Shown: positions 25,128-34,151 of the stretch, piece by piece
How the letters are laid out: the number at the start of each line of letters is the position of its first letter
Numbering within the stretch: position 1 is the first letter of the stretch
Assembly (NCBI GenBank): GCA_017381865.1
Contig: JAFOBJ010000031.1
Span: 1-36,500, forward strand
Length of the DNA stretch: 36,500 nt
Reading direction: 5' to 3'
Source of the DNA: Bacteroidales bacterium
GTDB lineage: Bacteria > Bacteroidota > Bacteroidia > Bacteroidales > F082
Notes under the pieces: model-generated
The model's input: only the letters and a program-made list of their open reading frames with translations
What the model was told of the DNA's origin: nothing
The model's database searches: none
Translations under genes and position numbers: made by a program

Positions 25128-25646
25128 TTAAAGAAACGAAGTAATAATATCCTTAATCACCACAAAACCAACAACTAAAGAATATACCACCTTTAATAAA
25201 GTTCCAGCGACGAAACCTACGAAAGATCCTATTGCTGAACGCCATGCAAGATTATCGTCGACGCCAGACATTTTTTCTCCGATGTAAGCACCAACAAACG
25301 GTCCAGCCAAGATTCCGACGAGTCCGAATGGACCGATAACAATTCCCAAAAACGGTAAAACCAATACACTTACGACCAGTCCGATAGTACTGCCTCTCAC
25401 ACCTGCTTTAGTGCCACCAAACTTCTTCGTTCCCCATATCGGTACGAAATAGTCGATAATTGTTATCACTGCACATAAGACACCATATATAATTAATGTC
25501 TCATTTGAGTAAGTTATGCCTGTAAAAAAATGCAACAAAAGCATCGCAGCATAACTAATCGGCACACCAGGAAGTCCTGGGACTACGTCACCAACAATTC
25601 CAATAATAATGCAAATAACTGCTAATAAAAAGATTAGATATTCCAT
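25128..25646 (-). CDS. DUF456 family membrane protein
   Basis: 172 residues, nearly all hydrophobic, with four to six membrane helices rich in glycine. Signature parts are GDVVPGLPGVPISYAAML near the N-terminus, DYFVPIWGTKKFGGTKAG in the middle and GPFVGAYIGEKM. These match DUF456, an inner-membrane family of unknown function. Transcribed from its own promoter (25710-25740), divergent to the outer-membrane protein genes. Confidence 0.9.
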   Translation of the reverse strand: MEYLIFLLAVICIIIGIVGDVVPGLPGVPISYAAMLLLHFFTGITYSNETLIIYGVLCAVITIIDYFVPIWGTKKFGGTKAGVRGSTIGLVVSVLVLPFLGIVIGPFGLVGILAGPFVGAYIGEKMSGVDDNLAWRSAIGSFVGFVAGTLLKVVYSLVVGFVVIKDIITSFL

Positions 25647-25709
25647 AACTTTAATTTTAATACTACCTAATAAATTTCAACATACTACACATAAAATTTT
25701 AACATACGA

Positions 25710-25740
25710 CAAAGATACATTTTATTTCAAAACATAACAA
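25710..25740 (-). promoter_or_regulatory. Promoter of the DUF456 gene
   Basis: On the minus strand TTG (25738-25740) and TATCTTTG (25710-25717) are 20 bp apart, a full match to the Bacteroidota consensus, 64 bp before the ATG. Confidence 0.8.
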
Positions 25741-25748
25741 CATTATTA

Positions 25749-25756
25749 TATCTTTG
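25749..25756 (+). promoter_or_regulatory. -7 element before the outer-membrane barrel operon
   Basis: TATCTTTG lies 27 bp before the ATG at 25784. The -33 position holds TTC rather than TTG. It is back-to-back with the DUF456 promoter, only 8 bp from that promoter's -33 box. Confidence 0.65.
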
Positions 25757-25783
25757 CACTGAAACCTTTTCAACAAAAACCAT

Positions 25784-26620
25784 ATGAAAGCTACATTATT
25801 CATCGGATTGTTTATCCTTATTTTTTCACATCAAGTCCTAGCGTTTGGCATACTGCAACCCAACGGCGGAAGAACAACTTCTTTAGGCAATTGTTCTGTT
25901 GCATTAAACGATTTTTGGTCGTGCCACAACACCCCTGCTGGATTCGCTTCTATGAAAGAAATAAGCATCGGTATTTCTTACCATAACAAATTTATGATGA
26001 AAGAGTTAGGGTATAAAAATGCAGGAATATTATTTCCTTTAAATCTTGGAGTAATTGGCGTTTCATTCTCGCAATTTGGATATAATTTATACAATGAAAA
26101 TATTATAGGATTAGGATTTGCACGAAACTTCGGCGATAAACTGAGAATCGGGATTAAATTAGATTATCTGTTTTTCAATTTTTCCGATGAATATGAAGAC
26201 CAATCCGTCCCTACATTTGAGCTGGGACTACAGTATCAAATAAACGAATCACTATGTTTAGGAGCGTATATCTTCAATCCCATCAATGTTAAACTAAAGA
26301 CTATCAATAGAGATAAAATACCAGTAATCATGAGATTAGGACTCTCTTATTATTTAAACGAAGCATTTCTAATCACAAGCGAAATAGAAGAAAACTTCGA
26401 ATACGACTTCTCCTACCGATTCGGACTGGAATATGAAATTTACAAAAACATTTTATTAAGAAGCGGATTCCAGTTCAATCCTGGATTATTCACATTCGGA
26501 ATCGGATACAACTATCACAAGTACATTATCGACATTTGCGCTCAGATGAATCAGACATTAGGAGCATCTTTAAATTGTAGTTTCATTTTTAAAATTAAAA
26601 GTCGGAGGGCTGCAATATGA
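25784..26620 (+). CDS. PorV/PorQ-like outer-membrane beta-barrel protein
   Basis: 278 residues with a signal peptide (about 1-20, ending VLA). The mature start GRTTSLGNCSVALNDFWSCHNTPAGFASM is the 'G-x-R-x-x-x-LGN-x-SVAL-x-D-x-W-x-x-x-N-PAG' pattern of FadL-type barrels; PorV/PorQ of the type IX secretion system have it too. The rest is alternating amphipathic strands rich in Tyr/Phe/Gly, ending in a strand with aromatic residues. The stop overlaps the start of the next gene by four bases (ATGA), so the two are co-translated and probably partners in the outer membrane. Confidence 0.75.
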   Translation: MKATLFIGLFILIFSHQVLAFGILQPNGGRTTSLGNCSVALNDFWSCHNTPAGFASMKEISIGISYHNKFMMKELGYKNAGILFPLNLGVIGVSFSQFGYNLYNENIIGLGFARNFGDKLRIGIKLDYLFFNFSDEYEDQSVPTFELGLQYQINESLCLGAYIFNPINVKLKTINRDKIPVIMRLGLSYYLNEAFLITSEIEENFEYDFSYRFGLEYEIYKNILLRSGFQFNPGLFTFGIGYNYHKYIIDICAQMNQTLGASLNCSFIFKIKSRRAAI

Positions 26621-28707
26621 AAAGATTATTTTTAATATTGATTATTAACATATTATGTATCAATTCATATGCTCAAATCAGCAATGATTTAATTATTCAG
26701 CATCTTGAAAAAATGTCTGAAGACTTAGGCGAAGAATATTCCGACTATTCTGAATTATTAGAATCTTATTGGAGCATAAGCGAAAATCCAGTCAATATAA
26801 ACAGCGATGATATAGACCAACTTGCAGAACTGAAATTCATCAGCATATTTCAACAGGAAAACATCAAGAATTACAGAAAGTATTACGGTGATATTCAATT
26901 CATTGAAGAACTTTATGAAATTGATGGATTAGATAGTTTATGCATCGAAATGATTAAACCAATAATTTGTTTTGAAAAAACACAACAACACGATAAAATA
27001 AAATTCAAGAACATACTAAAATACGGAAAGAACAAAATACTTTTTGAGGTAAACCAAAGTCTTAACAAGAAAAAAGGGTATATCGACATAGCAGATTCCT
27101 TACTCTACGAAAATCCTAATTCTATTTATTTGGGAAGTCCACAGAAAATTTATCTTCGTTATAATTATTCTTATAAAGATAGGATTGAAGCTGGTTTTGT
27201 CTTAGAAAAAGACCCTGGAGAATACCTTTTTAAAAATAATTTAAACGATTCAATATTAAAATTTTTAGGAGAAAAATCTTATTCTGGGTTTGATTTCTTT
27301 TCATTCCATATATACATTACTAAATTTTGGTTCTTGAAAACTCTTGCCATTGGAGACTATAAGGTCTCCTTTGGTCAAGGGTTGACAATGGGTTCTGGAA
27401 TGGCATTCATTGCAAATGGCAGCAGTTTATTACGAAGAAACAAAAAGATAAGTGCCAGCAAATCAGCGAATGAAGCCTATTATCTACGAGGAATAGCCAG
27501 CACTTTTGAGTATAAAAACTTTGAACTCAGTGTATTTTATTCAAATAAAAAAACAGATGGTAATGTAACGGAATACGATACTATTAACGAAACGCCTTTA
27601 GAAATTTCAAGTTTACAACAAAACGGATTACATCGAACATATAACGAAATATTAGATAGAAAAGTCATCAGACAACAATTATGCGGATTGAATTTAAGTT
27701 ATAAGATTTCAAACTTTCAGATTGGATACACCTTGCACAAAACATATTTAAACGCAGAGCTAACGCCAAATAAAAGCATCTATAACACATTCTATTTCAA
27801 AGGAAAAGAACTGACAAACCAAGGACTTGACTTTTATTATGTATTAAACAAAATATTACTATACGGAGAAATAGCCATGAGCAATAACAAGGGAACAGCA
27901 GGACTTATTGGCACGACAATTCAGCCGACAGGATATATAGAATTTACAATTTTGTATCGCAATTATGCAAAAGATTATCAATGTCTTTACAGCAATGCCT
28001 TTGCTTCAGGGAGTAACACCAGAAACGAAAAAGGCTGGTATTTCAGTAGCGCATTATCACTTGCTGCTAACTGGAAATTCATAACAAGTGTCGATTTCCA
28101 TAAATCAGATTGGTTTAAAAGCTCATCATACTCCCCTAGTCATGGTTATGAATTTGATTCTCAACTAAATTATCAAGCCAACCAAAACACACTACTATTC
28201 ATCGAATACAGAAATAAAAGCAAAATGAAAAATACAGGAAACACTGATGTATTTCAAAAATATTTGACAGAGGGAAAAAGCAATATGATACGATTTCATG
28301 CGTCTTATAATTTAGATGCCATTACATTTAAAAACAGAGTTGAATTTCATTTCAACCATGACGAACATGAAACCAACAACTCTTATCTGATTTATCAAGA
28401 CATAGTATATAATCCTAAAGAAAAGCCATACAATATTGCTTTCCGATACGAGTTATTTAACGCAGAGAAAGGCAGTGTTTATGCGTATGAAAACGATGTA
28501 TTATACGCATTTGCTGTAGGAGGATTGTCAGGGAAAGGCATTCGCACTTATCTTGTTGGAAAAATAAAAGCTTATGACAAAATACAAATTTCAGGGAAAA
28601 TCGGTTTTACATTTTATGATAATAAGACTGTCATTGGAAGCGGATTGGAAAGCATCGATGGCTGTTGGCGAGGAGATGCTAAGTTACAGATTATTTGGTC
28701 TATTTAG
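26617..28707 (+). CDS. Exported helix-hairpin-helix plus beta-barrel protein
   Basis: 696 residues with a signal peptide (1-19, ending SYA). Residues 56-116 hold two ComEA-like helix-hairpin-helix units: NPVNINSDDIDQLAELKFIS, then GDIQFIEELYEIDGLD. Residues 130-696 are a long beta-rich region with features of an outer-membrane barrel, e.g. KVSFGQGLTMGSGMAF, NKKISASKSANEAYYLRG and a final aromatic strand. Hairpin-helix motifs usually bind DNA non-specifically, so a role in handling DNA at the cell surface is conceivable, but they may be protein-binding here. It pairs with the preceding barrel protein. Confidence 0.75.
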   Translation: MKRLFLILIINILCINSYAQISNDLIIQHLEKMSEDLGEEYSDYSELLESYWSISENPVNINSDDIDQLAELKFISIFQQENIKNYRKYYGDIQFIEELYEIDGLDSLCIEMIKPIICFEKTQQHDKIKFKNILKYGKNKILFEVNQSLNKKKGYIDIADSLLYENPNSIYLGSPQKIYLRYNYSYKDRIEAGFVLEKDPGEYLFKNNLNDSILKFLGEKSYSGFDFFSFHIYITKFWFLKTLAIGDYKVSFGQGLTMGSGMAFIANGSSLLRRNKKISASKSANEAYYLRGIASTFEYKNFELSVFYSNKKTDGNVTEYDTINETPLEISSLQQNGLHRTYNEILDRKVIRQQLCGLNLSYKISNFQIGYTLHKTYLNAELTPNKSIYNTFYFKGKELTNQGLDFYYVLNKILLYGEIAMSNNKGTAGLIGTTIQPTGYIEFTILYRNYAKDYQCLYSNAFASGSNTRNEKGWYFSSALSLAANWKFITSVDFHKSDWFKSSSYSPSHGYEFDSQLNYQANQNTLLFIEYRNKSKMKNTGNTDVFQKYLTEGKSNMIRFHASYNLDAITFKNRVEFHFNHDEHETNNSYLIYQDIVYNPKEKPYNIAFRYELFNAEKGSVYAYENDVLYAFAVGGLSGKGIRTYLVGKIKAYDKIQISGKIGFTFYDNKTVIGSGLESIDGCWRGDAKLQIIWSI

Positions 28708-28712
28708 AATCA

Positions 28713-28742
28713 AAAGTTGAAAATTGAAAGTCAAAAATTGAT
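28713..28742. repeat. Degenerate heptanucleotide array (GTTGAAA/ATTGAAA)
   Basis: About four 7-bp units follow the stop of the helix-hairpin-helix protein. They are of the same intergenic type as elsewhere in the window. Confidence 0.5.
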
Positions 28743-28811
28743 AAAGATAATACAAACAGAGAATTTCTATTCTTTTATGATAAAGTAACGAAATATTTCA
28801 GAAATAATCCT

Positions 28812-28819
28812 TATCTTTG
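28812..28819 (+). promoter_or_regulatory. -7 element before the SPFH gene
   Basis: TATCTTTG matches TAnnTTTG and lies 23 bp before the ATG at 28843. No -33 box is seen at 19-21 bp. Confidence 0.65.
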
Positions 28820-28842
28820 TAACATATTAAAACATCACAATT

Positions 28843-29688
28843 ATGGAATATACACAACAATCTAACAACAACAATGATTTGAAGAAGTACACACCGTTTA
28901 TTATCATCGGCGGTATAGTTTTATTGCTAATAATTTTCTGGAGCCGTATCACAGTTACGATTCCAGCTGGTCACGGCGGAGTATTGTTCCGTTTATTTGG
29001 CGGCGGTGTTGATACAGAACACACCTACGAAGAAGGTTTCCACTTCATAGCTCCTTGGAACACAATGTACGTTTACGAAACTCGTCAGCAAGAAACATCA
29101 GAAGAGATGAGTGCATTGTCATCTAATGGTCTGGAAATCAAAATAGAATTCTCTACATGGTATCAACCTAAATGGAATGAGTTAGGTATTCTCCATGCTA
29201 AGATTGGTACAAATTATCTCAACAGAGTCGTCATTCCAGCGATGCGTTCTGCAGCAAGAAGCGTAGTTGGTCGTTACACCCCAGAACAAATTTACTCAAC
29301 AAAACGCGATGCTATTCAAGAAGAAATTTTTGAAGAAACAAAGAAACTTTTAGACGAGAAATATGTTCAACTGAATCAAGTTCTTATCCGTTCTGTCACC
29401 TTGCCTCCTACCATCAAATCTGCTATCGAAAGCAAGTTAAAACAAGAACAAGAAGCTCTCGAATACGAATTCAAGCTCGACAAAGCAGCCCAAGAAGCAG
29501 AACGTCAACGCGTTGAAGCTGAAGGTAAAGCAAAAGCTAACAGCATCGTAAGTGCAAGTATCACAGACAAGATTCTCCGCGACAAAGGCATCGAAGCTAC
29601 TTTAAAACTCGCTGAATCTCCAAACTCAAAAGTCGTTATCATTGGCGGCAACGACGGAATGCCTATCATACTTGGCGACGTGAAATAA
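28843..29688 (+). CDS. Prohibitin-like SPFH/Band 7 protein
   Basis: 281 residues. One membrane helix (about 19-36, FIIIGGIVLLLIIFWSRI) precedes the SPFH domain (VTIPAGHGGVLFRLFGG, EGFHFIAPW, VVIPAMRSAARSVVGRYTPEQIYS). A coiled coil of the AEAEGKAKA type (about 200-240) follows, with ANSIVSASIT and a tail matching prohibitins. Such proteins form large ring or cage assemblies at the inner membrane, often with FtsH-type proteases. No partner is adjacent. It has its own promoter and is followed by an inverted repeat. Confidence 0.92.
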   Translation: MEYTQQSNNNNDLKKYTPFIIIGGIVLLLIIFWSRITVTIPAGHGGVLFRLFGGGVDTEHTYEEGFHFIAPWNTMYVYETRQQETSEEMSALSSNGLEIKIEFSTWYQPKWNELGILHAKIGTNYLNRVVIPAMRSAARSVVGRYTPEQIYSTKRDAIQEEIFEETKKLLDEKYVQLNQVLIRSVTLPPTIKSAIESKLKQEQEALEYEFKLDKAAQEAERQRVEAEGKAKANSIVSASITDKILRDKGIEATLKLAESPNSKVVIIGGNDGMPIILGDVK

Positions 29689-29700
29689 AATTCAGAACTA

Positions 29701-29742
29701 TAGAACTCTATACCTTAAAAATTCTAAAGTTTTAGAGTTCTA
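29701..29742. terminator. Inverted repeat after the SPFH gene
   Basis: TAGAACTCTA (29701-29710) and TAGAGTTCTA (29733-29742) are perfect complements around a 22-base loop. There is no strong T-run, so termination is uncertain. The arms are built from the same 7-bp words as the neighbouring arrays. Confidence 0.35.
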
Positions 29743-29806
29743 GAATTAGGATTTAGGACTAGGAAACAAAAAAACTCCTAATTCCTAACTCCTAATTCCT
29801 AACTAA
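29738..29806. repeat. Heptanucleotide arrays flanking an A-run, before smpB
   Basis: Units of ATTAGGA type (29743-29765) are followed by seven A and then by units of ACTCCTA/ATTCCTA type, which are the reverse complement. The pair can fold back on itself. It directly precedes the smpB start with no recognisable promoter between. Confidence 0.7.
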
Positions 29807-29813
29807 AAAGATT

Positions 29814-30284
29814 ATGGCAAAAGAAAAAACACAAAATAAAGTACACATTAAAAACAGAAGAGTATCTTTTGAATATTTTGTCATTGATACTTACATGGCA
29901 GGCATCGTGCTTACTGGAACTGAAATTAAAAGCATCAGAGAAGGTAAAGCTAGTCTGGCTGATTCTTACTGCACTTTCAAAAACGGAGAACTATTCGTGC
30001 TTGGAATGCACATTACAGAATATGCCCTCGGAACTTACAACAACCATGATCCAAAACGTGAAAGAAAACTTCTCCTCACTAGAAGAGAACTCAACAAACT
30101 GAAAACCAAATCAAACGAAAAAGGATTTACAATAGTCCCAACAGATTTGTTTATCAATGACAAAGGTCTAGCAAAAGTCAATATAGCTCTTGCTAAAGGC
30201 AAACATTTCTACGACAAACGTGACAACCTTAAAGACAAAGACAACAAGAAAGAAATAGAAAGAGCAAAATATAAATACGATTAA
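29814..30284 (+). CDS. smpB: SsrA-binding protein SmpB
   Basis: 156 residues, normal length. Core motifs are [49 protein letters not shown] and [12 protein letters not shown]. The basic tail contains [19 protein letters not shown]. SmpB brings tmRNA to stalled ribosomes during trans-translation. The thioredoxin-like gene starts one base after its stop, so the two are co-transcribed. Confidence 0.97.
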   Translation: MAKEKTQNKVHIKNRRVSFEYFVIDTYMAGIVLTGTEIKSIREGKASLADSYCTFKNGELFVLGMHITEYALGTYNNHDPKRERKLLLTRRELNKLKTKSNEKGFTIVPTDLFINDKGLAKVNIALAKGKHFYDKRDNLKDKDNKKEIERAKYKYD

Positions 30285-30285
30285 T

Positions 30286-30822
30286 ATGAAAAAGTTAAGC
30301 ATCATCTCGTTGATTATACTAAGTATTTTCACATCATATAACATCAACGCACAAACTGCCACAAACGACAGAATCAATTGGATGAGTTTTGAAGAAGCCA
30401 TTAAACTGAACGAAACCAATCCTAAAAAAATATTCATCGATGTCTATACAGATTGGTGCGGATGGTGTAAAAAAATGGACCAAACCACATTCATCGACAA
30501 AGACGTAGTGGCCTATATGAATGAGAACTTCTATGCCGTTAAATTCAATGCGGAACAAACCGAACCCATTGTATTTAACGGATATACATTCTCAAATAAG
30601 ACATCTAGCGAAGAAAGAAGAGGAACACACGAATTAGCACAGGCTCTATTACAAGGCAATATGTCTTATCCTTCTTATGCCTTCATGAGCGAAAACAATC
30701 AGCTAATAACCGTGGTCCCAGGATATATCGAAGCATACAATTTCTTATACATATTAAAATACATCGGTTCCGATGCTTTTAAAAATCAAAGTTGGGAAGA
30801 ATATTTCAAAAGAGTACAATAA
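30286..30822 (+). CDS. Periplasmic thioredoxin-fold protein
   Basis: 178 residues. The signal peptide occupies about 1-22 (ending NINA). A thioredoxin-like domain has the redox motif DWCGWCKKMD (Cys58, Cys61) followed by TTFIDKDVVAYMNENFYAVKF and the cis-Pro region MSYPSYAFM. It resembles the Thioredoxin_7/DUF255-related group and likely reduces or rearranges disulfides in the periplasm. It lies between smpB (1 bp gap) and the beta-helix lipoprotein (33 bp gap), probably in one operon. Confidence 0.88.
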   Translation: MKKLSIISLIILSIFTSYNINAQTATNDRINWMSFEEAIKLNETNPKKIFIDVYTDWCGWCKKMDQTTFIDKDVVAYMNENFYAVKFNAEQTEPIVFNGYTFSNKTSSEERRGTHELAQALLQGNMSYPSYAFMSENNQLITVVPGYIEAYNFLYILKYIGSDAFKNQSWEEYFKRVQ

Positions 30823-30855
30823 ATATTTATCATCGCAAAAGTTCATATCATAGTT

Positions 30856-32307
30856 ATGTATAAGTATATCTGCATATTAGCTTTAACTATATTTGCTGTT
30901 TTTGCATCGTGTAGGAAACCGCCTAAATTCAGTGACGACACCGCCCTAAAAGTTGAATTTTCTACAGATACAGTAACATTTGACACTGTATTTACAACCA
31001 TAGGCTCCTCCACTCGACAACTTATGATATACAACAACAATGATGAAAACTTAAAGATAAGTTCGATACGTTTGGAAAGCGGAAACCAGTCTCAATTCAG
31101 CATCAATGTTGATGGTCAGTCTGGATATAAATTTTCCGACATGGAAATATATGCAAAAGATAGCATCTACGTTTTCGTAAGAGTAACCGTTAACCCTAAC
31201 GATTTAAATACCCCATTCTTCGTTGAAGACAGAATCATTTTTGAAACAAACCAAAATGAACAAATAGTAACACTTACAGCTTACGGACAAAATGCCAATT
31301 ATATCATTGCAGACCAAGAAATACAAGGCTTTCCAAAATTTAAAATTATCGCTGATAGTCTTCAAGAAGTTCATTGGACAGCCGAAAAACCTTATGTTAT
31401 TTATGGTTATGCCTTGATAAATTCTTACGGAACATTAGTCATTGAACCAGGAACACAGATTCACTTCCATAAAGGTAGCGGATTATGGGCTTTTAGCGAA
31501 GGTCAATTACGCGTAGAAGGAACTCCAGAAAACCCAGTTGTTTTCCAAGGTGATAGACTTGAAGATTTCTACGCTGATGAACCTGGACAATGGGACAGAA
31601 TTTGGCTGATGGAAGCTCGCGAAGGCCATGGCCACTCAATTAACAACGCCATAATCAAAAACGGATTCATCGGAATACAAGCACAATGTTTTCAAAAAGC
31701 TAACAGAGCTTTCTTAAAGATTCACAACACAATAATTGATAATCATACGGGTATCGGCATATACACCAACTTATACAACCTCTATGCGACGAACTTTGTC
31801 GTTTCCAATTGCGGCAACTACGCCGTAGCTCTCACTGGCGGAGGTCAATACATATTCGAACAAGGAACTATAGCCAATTATTGGAACAATTCAACAAGAA
31901 CAACACCTTCCCTATTTTTCGGCAATGCTTACCAAAATCCTTTTGACGGAGCTCTTTACTATTATGATTTCAATTTTGAAATGAACAATTGTATTATGTA
32001 TGGTAATCAAGAAGATGAGTTTAATACAGAATTCTTCCCAGGCCCTGATACAACATACATTTTCAACAACAGCATTTTAAGGACAAAGAGAAACAATGAC
32101 ATAAATTACAACGAATGTCTCTTTAACATAAACCCAAAATTTGTCAACAAAGAATTTGACTATCATCTAGATACATTATCACCTGCTATTGGAATAGGCA
32201 ATCCAAAATATTCAACTGGATTATTACAATACGATTTAGATGGCGTTGACAGAGGAAACAAACCAGACGCCGGCGCTTATCAATATGTGCCTATCGCTGA
32301 AGAATAG
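30856..32307 (+). CDS. Right-handed beta-helix lipoprotein
   Basis: 483 residues. The signal peptide has a lipobox ending AVFASC (Cys19). A domain of Ig-like strands (35-155) precedes a beta-helix region with recurring turns: GTLVIEPGTQIHFHKGSG, EGTPENPVVFQGD, NAIIKNGFIGIQAQ, NTIIDNHTGIGIYT and NNCIMYGNQEDEF. The end (GVDRGNKPDAGAYQYV) is the usual C-terminal motif of Bacteroidota 'choice-of-anchor/DUF1565-like' beta-helix proteins. Likely surface exposed; ligand unknown. Its last 17 bases overlap the convergent M23 peptidase gene. Confidence 0.85.
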   Translation: MYKYICILALTIFAVFASCRKPPKFSDDTALKVEFSTDTVTFDTVFTTIGSSTRQLMIYNNNDENLKISSIRLESGNQSQFSINVDGQSGYKFSDMEIYAKDSIYVFVRVTVNPNDLNTPFFVEDRIIFETNQNEQIVTLTAYGQNANYIIADQEIQGFPKFKIIADSLQEVHWTAEKPYVIYGYALINSYGTLVIEPGTQIHFHKGSGLWAFSEGQLRVEGTPENPVVFQGDRLEDFYADEPGQWDRIWLMEAREGHGHSINNAIIKNGFIGIQAQCFQKANRAFLKIHNTIIDNHTGIGIYTNLYNLYATNFVVSNCGNYAVALTGGGQYIFEQGTIANYWNNSTRTTPSLFFGNAYQNPFDGALYYYDFNFEMNNCIMYGNQEDEFNTEFFPGPDTTYIFNNSILRTKRNNDINYNECLFNINPKFVNKEFDYHLDTLSPAIGIGNPKYSTGLLQYDLDGVDRGNKPDAGAYQYVPIAEE

Positions 32308-33991
32308 TTGAATAAACACATTGGTTTCCAATCATATCGGTCACAATAACTTCCAATTTATTGTGACCTTTTTTTATACGATCATCAATTTGATAAATCA
32401 ACAATTTATTTTTAGCATCATAATCAGCCAACACCCATTCGTCATTTATATACATATCGTATTTATTGACACCGGTTTCCTTATCATCAATTTCAACTCT
32501 CAACGACCAATTGTCATGAATAGAACCTTTAGCTTTAAAATTAACAGGTTTTATTATTGGCTTAATTGTATCTTTTACAACAACATAAGTACCCAATACA
32601 TTTGTCTGCGCTTCTATATAACCATCAGCGAATTTATTTCCCAAAAAGGAAAACGCACCATCTTTACCAACCAATGCGATATACAAAGACGTATCACCAA
32701 CATATTCATCTTTCACCTTTAAGCTAACGTCAATTCTTTTATGCAAGGGAATCTCTTCACTACCAAGCTGATAAGCATAATCTGAAAAGATATTTTCAAT
32801 AGTATCAATTTGCGTTACATTTAGCACAAGATTACGATAGAACGCATATTTAGGTATTTTCGCCATAAATCCTTCCATATTTATTTCTGATTTTTCTTCA
32901 CCTAATACATTATAACACAAATCAGAAGCATCTTTCTTTAGTTCAAATTCAGAAGACTTCTCTCCTATCAAAGTGAATGCTAAAGTCGAAACATTGTTAT
33001 TATAATCTTTTACGACATACTTTATATTCAACGTATCGCCCTCATTAACAGTAACAACGCCATTCTTTTCATCATAAACCGTCAATTTATTAAACTCATC
33101 GATTTCTGTTCTAATAAAACGCTCTTTATTTTCAATAAAATAGGAATAATCTATCAAACTATTAACATAACGAGTTTCAGAATACGAATATTTATACGAT
33201 ATAATACTGAAAATCAATGCGTCCTCAAGAAATAGCTCAACAGAATAAGGACCATTTTTATTACTTGAACCATCTGCTTGATCAAACACATTTATTCCAA
33301 AAGCCACATCTCCATTAACTCTAAAAATCGGATTTTCAACAGAATATGCATTATTTTCATCAATCACATCAAGATAAAGAGCTGATTCCTGACCATTGAC
33401 CGTTGAATTTTTGAGAGGATAAATTGCGACACCTTTTATACAAGGTTTTATATTATCCTTGATTTTCAATCCGAAGAAAAGAGGATTCACCGGCTCCTGC
33501 GTTTCTGTATAACGAATTTCGTAATGAAGATGAGGACCGCCCGACGATCCACTATTTCCCGTAAAACCCAGAAAATCACCACGTTTTATTGGAAATTCAT
33601 CTTCTTCTAAAAGAATATTCTGTGCAAACGACTTTGTTTCGTATTGTCTATTTTTAACAAACTCACCTATTTTTTTATTAAACTTTGAAAGATGAGCATA
33701 AACCGACGTAAATCCATCATCATGAGTTATATACAAAACTTTTCCATAGCCATACGGCGAAACTCCTATCCTACTCACATAGCCATCAGCAACAGCGAAA
33801 ACCTCCTTACCCTCAACGCCTTGCGTACGAATATCGACGCCTGCATGAAAAGCATTTGTTCTTATTTCCGCAAAAGTAGCAGAAAGATAAACTGGTATTT
33901 TAACAGGATTCGGATACTGAGGAAACGATTCCGTTTGAGAATGTAAAAAATTAAATAATAACAAAAAGATTATCAATATCTTAACTTTCAT
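32291..33991 (-). CDS. M23 family metallopeptidase
   Basis: 566 residues with a signal peptide (1-18, ending LHS). The LytM domain contains HAGVD (zinc ligands His49 and Asp53), VYAHLSKF (His100) and GPHLHYEIR (His154, His156), so all metal and catalytic residues are present. The 400 residues after the peptidase domain are beta-rich, with Ig-like strands (RVEIDDKETGVNKYDMYIN, HNKLEVIVTDMIGN). It cuts peptidoglycan cross-bridges in the periplasm. Its 3' end overlaps the beta-helix gene and carries that gene's terminator within its own codons. Confidence 0.93.
   Translation of the reverse strand: MKVKILIIFLLLFNFLHSQTESFPQYPNPVKIPVYLSATFAEIRTNAFHAGVDIRTQGVEGKEVFAVADGYVSRIGVSPYGYGKVLYITHDDGFTSVYAHLSKFNKKIGEFVKNRQYETKSFAQNILLEEDEFPIKRGDFLGFTGNSGSSGGPHLHYEIRYTETQEPVNPLFFGLKIKDNIKPCIKGVAIYPLKNSTVNGQESALYLDVIDENNAYSVENPIFRVNGDVAFGINVFDQADGSSNKNGPYSVELFLEDALIFSIISYKYSYSETRYVNSLIDYSYFIENKERFIRTEIDEFNKLTVYDEKNGVVTVNEGDTLNIKYVVKDYNNNVSTLAFTLIGEKSSEFELKKDASDLCYNVLGEEKSEINMEGFMAKIPKYAFYRNLVLNVTQIDTIENIFSDYAYQLGSEEIPLHKRIDVSLKVKDEYVGDTSLYIALVGKDGAFSFLGNKFADGYIEAQTNVLGTYVVVKDTIKPIIKPVNFKAKGSIHDNWSLRVEIDDKETGVNKYDMYINDEWVLADYDAKNKLLIYQIDDRIKKGHNKLEVIVTDMIGNQCVYSTILQR
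32339..32375 (+). terminator. Intrinsic terminator of the beta-helix gene, inside the M23 coding region
   Basis: The perfect 11-bp arms GGTCACAATAA and TTATTGTGACC enclose an 8-base loop and are followed by seven T. It lies 32 bp after the beta-helix stop. On the other strand the same bases encode the M23 residues KLEVIVTDM. Confidence 0.85.
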
Positions 33992-34025
33992 AACTGCTTT
34001 AGTGTGGGAAATAAAATTATTTCTA

Positions 34026-34033
34026 CAAATTTA
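34026..34033 (-). promoter_or_regulatory. -7 element for the M23 gene
   Basis: TAAATTTG on the minus strand fits TAnnTTTG, 35 bp before the ATG at 33991. No -33 box at the right spacing. Confidence 0.35.
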
Positions 34034-34054
34034 ATAAATAATTCCCTTTATTCC

Positions 34055-34086
34055 TTGAACCATACAACTTTATTTTTGTATCTTTG
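34055..34086 (+). promoter_or_regulatory. Promoter of the lipid kinase-MscS operon
   Basis: TTG (34055-34057) and TATCTTTG (34079-34086) are 21 bp apart, a full Bacteroidota consensus, with a leader of about 60 bases. Confidence 0.8.
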
Positions 34087-34151
34087 CATATATAAACATT
34101 TATTTTTTTCAAACTAAAATAAAGTGACCATCAACAAGTTATATTGTACAA

